Positions 18,142 through 27,013 of a stretch of 64,000 nt of DNA are shown here, piece after piece. Source of the DNA: Gemmatimonadota bacterium (GTDB lineage Bacteria; Gemmatimonadota; Gemmatimonadetes; Gemmatimonadales; Gemmatimonadaceae); contig PMEM01000004.1 in NCBI GenBank assembly GCA_003155795.1, positions 1-64,000 on the forward strand. Direction: 5' to 3'. The position numbers were made by a program, and so were the translations under genes. The notes beneath the pieces are model-generated. The model made no database searches. It saw only the letters and a list, made by a program, of their open reading frames with translations, and had not been told where the DNA came from. Each line of letters opens with the position of its first letter. Position 1 is the first letter of the stretch.

Positions 18142-19713
18142 GTGACCATTCGATACGACGGATCTAATCCAGACGAACGCGAGAACAGCGAGGAGGAGTC
18201 TGAGCAGGTGGACCCTGGGGAATCGTTGCCCTACGATCTTGAGGGCAATTCCGCATCTGGTGCCCCGGCCGCCGAGAGGCGTCCGGTAAACTCGTCGGTA
18301 CATGAGGATAGTGTAGAGGGGAAGGACCGCGACTTCACAGCGCGAATTGTTCGTTGGCGCACAAGCGGTGACGAGACCGAGCTGACCCCGTTGATTGACG
18401 AGTTCACGCGCAGGATCGAGCGCCAAGCTTCACGGCATACACAGAGGGGGCTCGATCAGTCCGACGTGATGGAGGCTGGCTACACAGCACTCGCCTCAAC
18501 GCTAAAAGAGTTCAACACGGATATCGGCGTTCCCTTCGGCGTTCTGTTTGCGCAGCACTTCGGCGCCAAGATTAAGGAACAGCGGGCACAACTTGAGGGG
18601 GCGATGGCACTTCGTCGCAAGACCTATCAGGTGCGGAGTAACGTGCTCATTGCTCGCGATGCAGTCCGGAAAGAACAGGTGAGTGCTTCCGGAGTCCGGA
18701 GTGCTGGGTACAAACGCGATCGAGATGTTGAGCGATTCTCGCTTCCATCTTCTTTTGATGATACGCAATTCGCGGCGCTCTTTGATGCGAGCGGAGCGGG
18801 CGGAGAGCCACAAGGCCCATCAGATGTACGGGCAGAAGCGTGGGCGTCGCTGTTTGTTGCTGTCGCAGATCACTACTGCCGAGTCCTGCCGGACGCGCCG
18901 GTGGCGACTCTCGAGCGTGCAGCGACAGCAAAGACCGTCCCGATCGCGAGTGCGCCTCCTGTGTCGCGCGGTGCGATGGAGCGCGCGCTTGCCGACGCGA
19001 TTGACTACGACATCACGATGTTTGCCCGACGCGGAGAAGAATACGACCCAGCTCCATCGCGTGAACGGTCGACTGCGATGACTCGAGAGTTCTACGAGGC
19101 TGTTGCCAAACGCTCAGGGACGACACCTGACCGTGCCCGCGCGCTTCTCGAGTCGTTTGGATCGACCCAGTCGTTCGACGCGACACCTGACAGTGGCGGT
19201 GGGAAGAAAGTCGGCCCTGCGCTCGGTGCCCGCCTTACCACGGACGAGGTGGATACAGTGGATGAGGAGCAGGTTGAGCCGATCGTCCATGGACTTCACC
19301 TCGTACCCACCGTATCCCGCGTGGCGTTCGTGCTGCATACGGGATTGGATGGATTCCGTCCGTTACCGCTGCCCCAACTCGCCCATGACTGTGGTATCTC
19401 GCAAGGCCAGGCCGAACGTTTGGTGGACGGGGCGAGAGAGGTTTTCGCCAACCCGGCTGTCCGTGAGGCTATCTTCGACGTCCAGAAGACCACGACTGCA
19501 GCAGCAGCCCGCGCTAAGGTGGCGTTAACGGCCGCAAAGTGGCACTCAGAGCGCGAAGCTACGCGGACCGAGACTATCGCTGCATCCCAGGGTGATGAGC
19601 GAGTGTCTGACGCGTCGGCCACGGCAGACTTGAGCGCCGGGTTGCAAGTGCAGGCAGATATGGAGAACGAGCCGCCGCATCGATCGAGTATGCAATTCGG
19701 GATGCTCTTATGA
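18142..19713 (+). CDS. divergent sigma-70-family factor
   Basis: A 523-residue protein (GTG start) with sequence like sigma-70 region 2 at about residues 81-147 (QRGLDQSDVMEAGYTAL, then FNTDIGVPFGVLFAQHF). A region 4-like helix-turn-helix is at about 389-435 (SRVAFVLHTGLDGF, PLPQLAHDCGISQGQAERLV). Both segments follow the pattern of RpoD-type factors. About 240 residues lie between them, with no clear region 3, and the first 60 residues are acidic. It would direct RNA polymerase to special promoters. It is encoded 110 bp after the traffic ATPase. A conserved motif before transfer genes could be its target, which is inference. Confidence 0.7.
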   Translation: MTIRYDGSNPDERENSEEESEQVDPGESLPYDLEGNSASGAPAAERRPVNSSVHEDSVEGKDRDFTARIVRWRTSGDETELTPLIDEFTRRIERQASRHTQRGLDQSDVMEAGYTALASTLKEFNTDIGVPFGVLFAQHFGAKIKEQRAQLEGAMALRRKTYQVRSNVLIARDAVRKEQVSASGVRSAGYKRDRDVERFSLPSSFDDTQFAALFDASGAGGEPQGPSDVRAEAWASLFVAVADHYCRVLPDAPVATLERAATAKTVPIASAPPVSRGAMERALADAIDYDITMFARRGEEYDPAPSRERSTAMTREFYEAVAKRSGTTPDRARALLESFGSTQSFDATPDSGGGKKVGPALGARLTTDEVDTVDEEQVEPIVHGLHLVPTVSRVAFVLHTGLDGFRPLPLPQLAHDCGISQGQAERLVDGAREVFANPAVREAIFDVQKTTTAAAARAKVALTAAKWHSEREATRTETIAASQGDERVSDASATADLSAGLQVQADMENEPPHRSSMQFGMLL

Positions 19714-19834
19714 CCAGCGGCGCTTACTGCATGTTTGTGGAAAGACGCGCGTCTCGCTACGCCGGGAGTATCCTCTATGTACAGCACTGTGGCCTCATTC
19801 AGGTCACGAACCACACAACCGGCTTCTAAGGACA

Positions 19835-20419
19835 ATGTCGACCTTTCGTTATCCCCAGTCTTCTGAGAGTACGAACGATCCAACACACGCACCGGCAGAC
19901 GCGCTTGATGTCACAATCGACCGCGAGCTCGATAGCGTCGTGGATGCGGCGCAGGCTGCGATGATTGAGTCTGTTTGTGGAATTATCCCTGTCGCGACTG
20001 TCCGAGTGTCAGATGATCCGGCAATTGGTCCTCGAGCGTGGACTGCTGAGTATGTCATTGCTGGCTTCGACGATCCTGACGTGGCTGCGCGGCCGCCACT
20101 CCATCGGTTCTGGATCACTCGTGCCGACCGGGACGGACCTTCGATCAATGCAGCGGAGCTCGACATACTAGCAATCGAGCTCGATTCGCTTGCGGCTGAC
20201 CCTGAAGTCGCGTGGACGAGTAAGGTCGATGACTCCCCTATCGGTACTCGCGCGGTTATCAGTTCAGCGATTGGAGTCTCGGGAACGTCCCGCGACCGGC
20301 TCATGGTGGGAATTGTTACCGATCTACGTTTGCGCGACGTGATGCATGGCCCTGTTGAAAGGGTACTCGGCCTTATCTACCGTCTCCTGGATTTGAGCAG
20401 CGCCAGTTTCGAGATGTAG
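19835..20419 (+). CDS. hypothetical protein, 194 aa
   Basis: A 194-residue acidic soluble protein (MSTFRYPQSSESTNDPTHA) with AAGGA close before the ATG. It follows the sigma-factor gene by 121 bp and is the last gene of the rightward set, converging on the coupling protein. No domain recognised; the central part (VATVRVSDDPAIGPRAW) looks beta-rich. Confidence 0.6.
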   Translation: MSTFRYPQSSESTNDPTHAPADALDVTIDRELDSVVDAAQAAMIESVCGIIPVATVRVSDDPAIGPRAWTAEYVIAGFDDPDVAARPPLHRFWITRADRDGPSINAAELDILAIELDSLAADPEVAWTSKVDDSPIGTRAVISSAIGVSGTSRDRLMVGIVTDLRLRDVMHGPVERVLGLIYRLLDLSSASFEM

Positions 20420-20447
20420 CTGTCCTCTAGTCGCACAGAGAAATCAA

Positions 20448-20481
20448 ACGGCCGACCCCATACTGAAATGAGGTTGGCCGT
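20448..20481. terminator. bidirectional hairpin between convergent genes
   Basis: ACGGCCGACC (20448-20457) pairs with GGTTGGCCGT (20472-20481) with one G-T mismatch and a 14-base loop. It sits between the stops of two convergent genes (20419 and 20500). The A-rich left flank (AAATCAAA) gives a U-rich tail for the leftward transcript, so it probably ends the coupling-protein mRNA and may act for both sides. Confidence 0.65.
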
Positions 20482-20499
20482 CTTGCAGTGATGGTGTGG

Positions 20500-23400
20500 C
20501 TACGCTGCGTTCGACTTTCGACTCGTTCCCATGTGCTCTTCTACGCGCGAGATCACTGGCGTCGGATCTGTAGTGAGCCACTTGAGTCCAGCCGTCGCGA
20601 CTGGCGACGTGAGGAGCTCCGCCAGTGCGGTGCGTCCAGGCCCGGCCTGCGAAGTGTGCGAAGTCGCTTGCGTCGCATCGGCGGAATCGTAATTCACATC
20701 AGTCAGGAGCGAGCGCTTGACACGGAAGTCGATCTTAGGTTGATCATCTGTGAGCAAGCTTCGGAGCGCGTCGTCTGGATAAATCGCAGGATCGGTGATA
20801 GCGCGGAAGTCGAGAAACGACGCGCGTGACAATGCACCAAAGTCGGTGATTGCCTCGGCCAGTGCGAAGCGCCATGCCACTTCGGATGTGTGCGATACTG
20901 TGTTATCGCCAGCCAGCTCGTACCACCGCGCACGCGCAGATGCCCATCTTCGAGCGAGTTCTGCGACTCCTGTTGCCTCTCCCAGCCGGTCCCTAACATC
21001 CTCAAGGATGTTGTCCATCGCCATACATAGGGGAGGCGAGATAGTCGATCCTGATGCCGTCCAGAGGGCAAGCAATGCCTCTGGGGCCTGGATACCGCCA
21101 CAGAAGTCATCCAACTCAGCTTGGAGATCAGTGAGTAACTGCCTCACCTCATTCGGCGGCTGCGCGCCATACTTTGCTCTCCGCAGATGCTGATTAGTCC
21201 ACGAAATGAAGTCGAGAGCAACGTGCGCACTCAAGAACAGATACGCAGCAAGTGGGGCTGCGATCTCCGTTTCTGATATCGGTACAAGTGAATCTCCGGC
21301 CGCGTTCGGACGCACGACTACAGGAGCACCACCAGTCGGTCCGACAAGTCGGGCTCTCGCAGTCGCTTGCGCAATCTCCACCCAACCGCGGCGTCCCTCC
21401 TCCCACTCCACCCAAGGCATAGCCTGCTGTTGGAGTGGATACGAGCTGTCGAGCGCGAGAATGCTGTGATATAACCACGCCCAAGAGCGGATCGCCGGTA
21501 TAGTACTGATCGTCACCGGTTGGGGTGCGGCCGTACCACCCGGGCCTGCAGACGTTGCACCCATCGGGGTATTCGATTGAGATGTCTCCCCGTTCGCGGC
21601 CTTGCTCTTTGCGCTTCCTTTTTTCGCGGACGCTTCACGTCGCTCCTGAATCTCTTTCAGTTCCTTTGCGCTCGGGGGAGTGATCCCGAGTACGACAAGG
21701 TCCTCGACGTCGAGCGTGACAGGCTCCATTTCATAGTAGGTGGGCCGGTCGGGAGGTTCGATGAAATCGATGGTGTCGCGAAGTGGATCGACAGCATGCG
21801 GATCCAACTGCGCAACTCCATCCGGTCCAAGGACCTCATCGAACTGTGGCACCATATGAACCTGTCCCGTGCTTCTGTCTGTTACAGCAATACTTTCGGG
21901 TGAGCCATTAGCCCCCAACCGCTGCGTAAGGCGGGTACGCTTTACACGATGATACGGGCGATGGTTCTCACGCGGCTTAAGCTCTCCGGCGGCGTTGGGA
22001 GTGCAATTGAGTGTGCTGACCATAACCTCGTCGTGCCAATACTGCAGAAGCGAGAAGAAAAACGGTTCGGCAGCGGTCCCAAACGACATGGCTCCGAGCT
22101 TACCGAGCGATTCCCCGTTGATCATAACGTCGGTGACTTCGTTCACACGTAGGCGCTCAACGAGCTCAATCGACGTCCCGGTGCTGCCTCCTCCTGATTC
22201 ACCGCCGTGATTCTTATTACGGTTCTTCTTTTCGATAGATGCTACGCCGAAGCGCTCCGCAATTCGCTTGGCAGTGTCACCGCGAGTGCCTTTGAGGGCG
22301 ATCTGGTTCACCAAATTCTCGTCAACCGTTCCTGCGAGATCGCCGAGTAACCCCTTCCATTGTGTGTCACTCTGCGCGATAACAACAACAGCACCGCCAT
22401 TGGAACGGACGGTGGATAGGGTCTGTGGAAGGTCCTTATCCTTGAGCGTCGGGGCCTCTTCCATCAGCAGAGCAACGTCCGGCGACTTATGACGACGGGA
22501 GAACACTGTGTTCAAGACGAGCTTGGAAAAGGCGGATGCGATGAACTTGCCCGCAGCGCCCCGTGAGAGTGGGGCTCCGACCGTAAAAAGGGTTGGACGG
22601 TCCGCTACGGATCGGAAGTCGAATTCCGGATGGCTGAACGCCGTCGCTACCATGTCATCCGCGAACATCTTGAGCGAATTTTGCGTCGAGAGAACGATGT
22701 TCTCAAACGTGGTCTCCGGTTGACGAAACGTCGTGCCGAGCGTCCCCATCAGATCGCGCCACTCGCGCACACGGGCGCGCCAAATCTGCTCGAGCTCTGC
22801 CTCGCGTTCTTTCCAGGCAGTCGACGCGAAGTCTGGTGCCGGCTTTGGTGTTGACTCCTTACCGCGTGGCCATACCATTGCACGAGATTCCCGAACCCGG
22901 CAATGGATTTCGTAACCGGACCGATCGACAATATCGAGAGCGGTTGCGAGCGTGGTATTGCTTCGCGTACCGCGATGGGTGCGGGCCTGCACACCGTCGG
23001 CTTCGAGCCTTGCAGGTGCGGATGTTATGACAGATCTACAAGAGTCCCGCACTTCTTCCCACTTGATACGTTCGACCTCTGAGGCCCAACGACCATCGGA
23101 CGATGGCGCCACGCCAACCTGTGGTACCTCCGGCATGTAGGACTCCAATCGGACCGCGAACTCGACAAGAGCCTTCCCGCCCATCGCCACAATCTTGAAA
23201 AGTGCTGGGAGCGTGCAATAGCGACGGGGCGCGAAACGCATCATTCGCATCAGTCCTGCGAAGAACTGCTTTCCTGCGTCGTCGAAGAATTTATTTCCAC
23301 CACCAGCGGCGCCGGATTCCTGGCCACTATCCGCAGACATGAGCGCTTCTGCAATGATGTCGAGCTCGTCTCTGCGCGCTGAGTGTAGTAACTCGCAGCA

Positions 23401-24150
23401 CAGAGACTCGGCCGGGGTGTGTGGGGCAAAGTTGATCGTTTCGCGACCCCATGACCGCCACCAGTCAACGAGCCAAGGAAAGAACTCACACGGTTCCTTC
23501 ACGTCATTGAGGAATATCGATTGCCCTGACGTAGCGGCGATCCACGGTATCGCGAGCGAAAGTGTTGTTGTCTTCCCGGACCCCGTTGGTCCCATTACGC
23601 CCAGATGACGGAAGATCTCATCGTTCGGGATCCAGACCTGCATCGGATACCAACGCTCGAACCAATTTTCGGGAACGAGGATTCCGAGCCGGAAGGCACC
23701 AGCTCCGAACATTTGCCGTGATGTACGTGCTGCGATGTAGCCACCAGACTTTGACCACCCCATGCGCTGGAAGCCCCAATAGATCGTAGCTGGGGCTTCG
23801 GCCAAAACACCGGCGATGCGCCGTGGTACAGCACGCAGAATCGTGTGGAGAATTGTCTTCAAGTCTCGCTCGCTCGGCTTGAGCTTCGCGATCTCTGCGC
23901 GCACCGAGTACGTCGATACCGGCCCGGGCGGACGCTTCCGCGAGAGGTATGTCTTTCTGAGTGGAAAATCGTGCGGCCATTTCGGCAACTGGCTACGCGC
24001 ACGCCGACGTTTCTCCGCGCGAAGGAATCGCGGGGCCAGCGTGATGGCTGCGAAGCCGACAACGACGCTGCTGCCGACAAGCCAGTATACGAACGAGTGC
24101 AGATGTTGGAGATGGATCATAGCACGCGGAATGAGGCCGGCGTCGTTCAT
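20500..24150 (-). CDS. VirD4/TraG-type coupling protein, extended
   Basis: A 1216-residue type IV coupling protein, about twice the usual length. The N-terminus has a membrane segment (about 20-42). Walker A is GPTGSGKT at 187-194. A Walker B region (ALLMEEAPTLKD) and the family stretch VRSNGGAVVVIAQSDTQ follow near 560-600. These are the marks of VirD4/TraG/TraD ATPases, which bring the relaxase-DNA complex to the mating channel. The last 450 or so residues form an additional region with no family that I know; it is partly Ala/Pro-rich. A transfer-regulon motif lies 80 bp upstream. The gene stands alone, divergent from 24426. Confidence 0.9.
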   Translation of the reverse strand: MNDAGLIPRAMIHLQHLHSFVYWLVGSSVVVGFAAITLAPRFLRAEKRRRARSQLPKWPHDFPLRKTYLSRKRPPGPVSTYSVRAEIAKLKPSERDLKTILHTILRAVPRRIAGVLAEAPATIYWGFQRMGWSKSGGYIAARTSRQMFGAGAFRLGILVPENWFERWYPMQVWIPNDEIFRHLGVMGPTGSGKTTTLSLAIPWIAATSGQSIFLNDVKEPCEFFPWLVDWWRSWGRETINFAPHTPAESLCCELLHSARRDELDIIAEALMSADSGQESGAAGGGNKFFDDAGKQFFAGLMRMMRFAPRRYCTLPALFKIVAMGGKALVEFAVRLESYMPEVPQVGVAPSSDGRWASEVERIKWEEVRDSCRSVITSAPARLEADGVQARTHRGTRSNTTLATALDIVDRSGYEIHCRVRESRAMVWPRGKESTPKPAPDFASTAWKEREAELEQIWRARVREWRDLMGTLGTTFRQPETTFENIVLSTQNSLKMFADDMVATAFSHPEFDFRSVADRPTLFTVGAPLSRGAAGKFIASAFSKLVLNTVFSRRHKSPDVALLMEEAPTLKDKDLPQTLSTVRSNGGAVVVIAQSDTQWKGLLGDLAGTVDENLVNQIALKGTRGDTAKRIAERFGVASIEKKNRNKNHGGESGGGSTGTSIELVERLRVNEVTDVMINGESLGKLGAMSFGTAAEPFFFSLLQYWHDEVMVSTLNCTPNAAGELKPRENHRPYHRVKRTRLTQRLGANGSPESIAVTDRSTGQVHMVPQFDEVLGPDGVAQLDPHAVDPLRDTIDFIEPPDRPTYYEMEPVTLDVEDLVVLGITPPSAKELKEIQERREASAKKGSAKSKAANGETSQSNTPMGATSAGPGGTAAPQPVTISTIPAIRSWAWLYHSILALDSSYPLQQQAMPWVEWEEGRRGWVEIAQATARARLVGPTGGAPVVVRPNAAGDSLVPISETEIAAPLAAYLFLSAHVALDFISWTNQHLRRAKYGAQPPNEVRQLLTDLQAELDDFCGGIQAPEALLALWTASGSTISPPLCMAMDNILEDVRDRLGEATGVAELARRWASARARWYELAGDNTVSHTSEVAWRFALAEAITDFGALSRASFLDFRAITDPAIYPDDALRSLLTDDQPKIDFRVKRSLLTDVNYDSADATQATSHTSQAGPGRTALAELLTSPVATAGLKWLTTDPTPVISRVEEHMGTSRKSNAA

Positions 24151-24230
24151 GGCGCACGGTACGCCGACTCCAGGACTTTCCTGAAACGTGCACGATGCGC
24201 CACGGGCGATACACGTCCGTAGTGAATTCC

Positions 24231-24252
24231 CGAGTTGTTCGTCCTACAATTA
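24231..24252 (-). promoter_or_regulatory. transfer-regulon motif copy (before coupling protein)
   Basis: Read leftward: AATTGTAGGACGAACAACTC. It lies about 80 bp upstream of the coupling-protein ATG in the divergent intergenic region 24151-24425. It differs from the core only by GA for TG in the middle. A second, oppositely facing copy is at 24397-24416. Confidence 0.65.
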
Positions 24253-24396
24253 GGTGATCATGCAAATTCGCAATCGGGATAAAATCCGAAATTGAGTATT
24301 GTCTGATCGGTTGTTCCTGCCGAGATTAAGTATCGGCGGTCTATGCGACTAGCGTAAGCCCTCAATTGGGACCAAGCTGGACACGTACCGTTTTCG

Positions 24397-24416
24397 ATCT
24401 GTAGGACTGACAACTT
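24397..24416 (+). promoter_or_regulatory. transfer-regulon motif copy (before 24426)
   Basis: TGTAGGACTGACAACTT lies nine bases before the ATG at 24426, with GGAG between. The two copies of this intergenic region point away from each other, each toward the gene it precedes, which is how promoters or orientation-dependent sites would be arranged. Confidence 0.65.
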
Positions 24417-24425
24417 GGAGTGATT

Positions 24426-25373
24426 ATGGGCCATTCTCTCATGGCGGCCACGCCTGGGGCGCGCCCCGACGCCGCGGCATGGGGTGACGGGGATGCTTCG
24501 GCATTGCCGGCGCTCGACAACGTATCGCTGGCATGGCCGTGGCCGGGTGGTGTCGTCGCAACCCTCGACTTTGATCCCCAAAACGATGGGGACAAGGCTT
24601 ATGCTGCTATCGCCGTAGTCAGAGGAGCGACAACCATAGGCGGCGAGGCGATAGTGGATCGCATCGTATGTCTGAGTTGCGGATCATCCCGAGTGCGAGT
24701 CTCGCCGGCAACCAACTTTGGCGACGCCAAGACTCACACCGAGGCATTCGAAGTCTGGGCCGGAGAGTTCGCCGACCTTCACGACGGAGAGTCGTGCCTG
24801 GGGCCTTATGGCGATGAGACCGCTGATGCCGCGGGCGTCCTCACTGATGTTGTCACACCCGGCCTTGGCTCCGCTGAGGCGGTTGCAGACTTTATGGGCG
24901 CGTTCGCTCGATCCAGCCTGGATATGGATCAGGGAGAATGGAGCGTCATTGTAGCAACGCCGAACGGGGTCCGTCATGTCGATGCTGGTATCGCCGGTCT
25001 TGCGTCGAATGTGACGCTGGACGGGAGTCCACTCACCAGAGACCACGACATTGATATACGCGCAGTCGTAGCGAGGCTTGGTGGGTCTGTCGTGCTTCCT
25101 GACCGTCCTCGTATTCCGACCGTAGTTGCTGTAAGCAGCGATGGATATGATCTGAGCGTGGGAGTGCGGCGCTGGACAATACTTACTCCGGATCGTGTTC
25201 TCGTGTGTGAGACAGGGCCGGATCCAGAAGCTCCGACTACACTCGGTATTGCGCTCGGACTTGACGCTTACACTCGGAACGGCGACGTCACGCGCAGGTT
25301 CTTTCCTCCCGAGCGAGTGCGGGTAGCAATGATGCTTGCGGACGGTTTCGATACTGGCGCGGCCGCGCGGTGA
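24426..25373 (+). CDS. hypothetical protein, 315 aa
   Basis: About 315 residues from ATG at 24426 (GGAG eight bases upstream; a GTG six bases earlier is possible). It contains one CxxC (CLSCGSS near residue 78) and many Asp/Gly, and looks soluble and beta-rich. No family recognised. It is divergent from the coupling-protein gene and preceded by a copy of the conserved motif, so a role in transfer or its regulation is likely but unproven. Its stop overlaps the GTG of the next gene. Confidence 0.65.
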   Translation: MGHSLMAATPGARPDAAAWGDGDASALPALDNVSLAWPWPGGVVATLDFDPQNDGDKAYAAIAVVRGATTIGGEAIVDRIVCLSCGSSRVRVSPATNFGDAKTHTEAFEVWAGEFADLHDGESCLGPYGDETADAAGVLTDVVTPGLGSAEAVADFMGAFARSSLDMDQGEWSVIVATPNGVRHVDAGIAGLASNVTLDGSPLTRDHDIDIRAVVARLGGSVVLPDRPRIPTVVAVSSDGYDLSVGVRRWTILTPDRVLVCETGPDPEAPTTLGIALGLDAYTRNGDVTRRFFPPERVRVAMMLADGFDTGAAAR

Positions 25374-25933
25374 CCATATCCAATCCAGAGCAGTCGCGTG
25401 GGTTTGCCACGACGTCCGACGATTACAAGACGGTTGACGATCATACAGCGTACTATCTTCTTTCCGCGCCGTCTGGATTCGCGCAGGCAACCGTGAATCT
25501 CTTACGGCACATGGACGCGCATGCGAGAGAAGGTCGACGCGGAGCCGGAGCGCTCTTTATTCGTCCTGACCGCGCGTACAGTGGTCAGTCGGGAACGGCG
25601 TATATATCCCTACAGACACTCCGTGCGTACGATAACTATCTCGATGCTGTCACCAGGATCGGCGATGTAATGGTGATGCTCGACAGATTCGATTCACGGA
25701 TCACGCGAATCACAGGCGCTCAACTTCCGGATTTCTTGGTGGAATTGGGCGGAACCCAGGATCATCTCGAGTACTACCGCAAAGGACGGAGCGACGACGT
25801 TGGACCTGACTGGACAGAGAACGACGTTTCGGATGTCCTGGCGGCATATCTCCGATCACGCCATCCAGAAGGATGGAGCAGTCCGCGAATAAGGCGACCG
25901 ACTGCAACGCACCATCGACGTCCCCGCGATTGA
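25370..25933 (+). CDS. hypothetical protein, 187 aa
   Basis: A 187-residue protein starting with the GTG that overlaps the stop of the previous gene (GTGA), so the two are translationally coupled. Sequence MTISNPEQSRGFATTSDDY onward looks soluble; the C-terminus is basic (RIRRPTATHHRRPRD). No known domain. It probably works with the product of the preceding gene. Confidence 0.6.
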   Translation: MTISNPEQSRGFATTSDDYKTVDDHTAYYLLSAPSGFAQATVNLLRHMDAHAREGRRGAGALFIRPDRAYSGQSGTAYISLQTLRAYDNYLDAVTRIGDVMVMLDRFDSRITRITGAQLPDFLVELGGTQDHLEYYRKGRSDDVGPDWTENDVSDVLAAYLRSRHPEGWSSPRIRRPTATHHRRPRD

Positions 25934-25999
25934 GAAAGGACAATCCGGTATTGATGACGCTGATCTCGATTGAAAGCCCTTCCCAGAATGGTTCACAGT

Positions 26000-27013
26000 C
26001 TAGTTTAACCGTGCGCGAACAGCATCACGGTAGGCGATCGTCGCCTCACGAAAGTTCGGGTATTCGATTTGAGGAATACTAACGCCAGCGTCCGTTGCGT
26101 GGAGTGCTAAAATTCCGCACACCAGCGCCCACACAGACTCTCGGCTCTCATCGATCCACGTGTCGAGAACGTCCACTAATCTTTCAACACCGATGGGATG
26201 CGATTTAGGCGTTGTGGTTCGAGTCAAATCGAGTGAGGCAATGAAGAGCAAGGCTACTGCAGAGCCTATTGCGCGTTTCTCTGTCGCGCGATCCCCTTCT
26301 GCGGCTCGTTCTCCGAATATCCACTCACTTGCCGCGAGGTCACAGGCTCGCTCATGGTCAATTGAGTATTCCTTGATCCCTGGTGAGGTGTAGATGTGTG
26401 CGAGCTCGTGATGAAGCATGAAGGCGATCGCTAAGAAGGTAAGCTCGTCGACTACGCGCTCATCGGTAGCTTCGTCCATTGGCGAGAACGTGGAGCGTGC
26501 AACTGGGTGCGGTAGATTATTGGGCCAGAGTGAACCAGACGGAAGCTGCATCTCTGATCGAGCCCACGACAGCAGAGCTCGCGTCGAATTCAGTGCTGGA
26601 ATCATTGTAAGATCAGCGGTTGTCCCTGACGGCATTGTCCCAACCAAGTAGCGCGTGTAGAAACTCCAGTGCGCATAGGTCATTGCCCAGACGAGATCAA
26701 TTGTCCTCGTGCTTAGGATGATCACTTTCTGACCTGGCATTGCATACATCGCTGGCTTCTCCGCATCTACTACTTGTACTACAACCTCTGAGTACATCTC
26801 GAGCTTCGGTGCCCGTTCAGGTGCGACTCGCTCTAGAACATTCGGTAGGAATGGCAGTAGGTGCGCCGTCTTGGCGGTTGATTGCGTCGGGATGTCAAAT
26901 GTTGGCCCCATATTATCAGAATATCGCACACGGTAACGCGGTTTCGCAGTCACCGATGTCTGACACGACCCTTCACTCCCGGAATCCTGCCTTCGCAAGT
27001 CTCCGGAATTCAC
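26000..27013 (-). CDS. zinc metallopeptidase-like protein (HHELAH)
   Basis: A protein of up to 337 residues. The GTG at 27013 overlaps the upstream recombinase gene by 41 bp; a GTG at 26953 or an ATG at 26911 are possible starts. A zinc-binding HELAH (H202, E203, H206) is followed 13 residues later by DHERACDLAASEW, which can supply a third ligand. This pattern recalls the U49/Lit-type and related cytosolic peptidases; Lit cleaves EF-Tu in phage exclusion. No signal peptide, so it would act in the cytoplasm. It lies directly after a truncated tyrosine recombinase. The Lit-like comparison is tentative. Confidence 0.6.
   Translation of the reverse strand: MNSGDLRRQDSGSEGSCQTSVTAKPRYRVRYSDNMGPTFDIPTQSTAKTAHLLPFLPNVLERVAPERAPKLEMYSEVVVQVVDAEKPAMYAMPGQKVIILSTRTIDLVWAMTYAHWSFYTRYLVGTMPSGTTADLTMIPALNSTRALLSWARSEMQLPSGSLWPNNLPHPVARSTFSPMDEATDERVVDELTFLAIAFMLHHELAHIYTSPGIKEYSIDHERACDLAASEWIFGERAAEGDRATEKRAIGSAVALLFIASLDLTRTTTPKSHPIGVERLVDVLDTWIDESRESVWALVCGILALHATDAGVSIPQIEYPNFREATIAYRDAVRARLN

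Noticed and set aside
24684-25490. Leftward 268-aa open frame
   Set aside because: It overlaps two coupled rightward genes with good starts (GTGA junction and motif); the frame is rich in Arg, Ser and His without domain signs.
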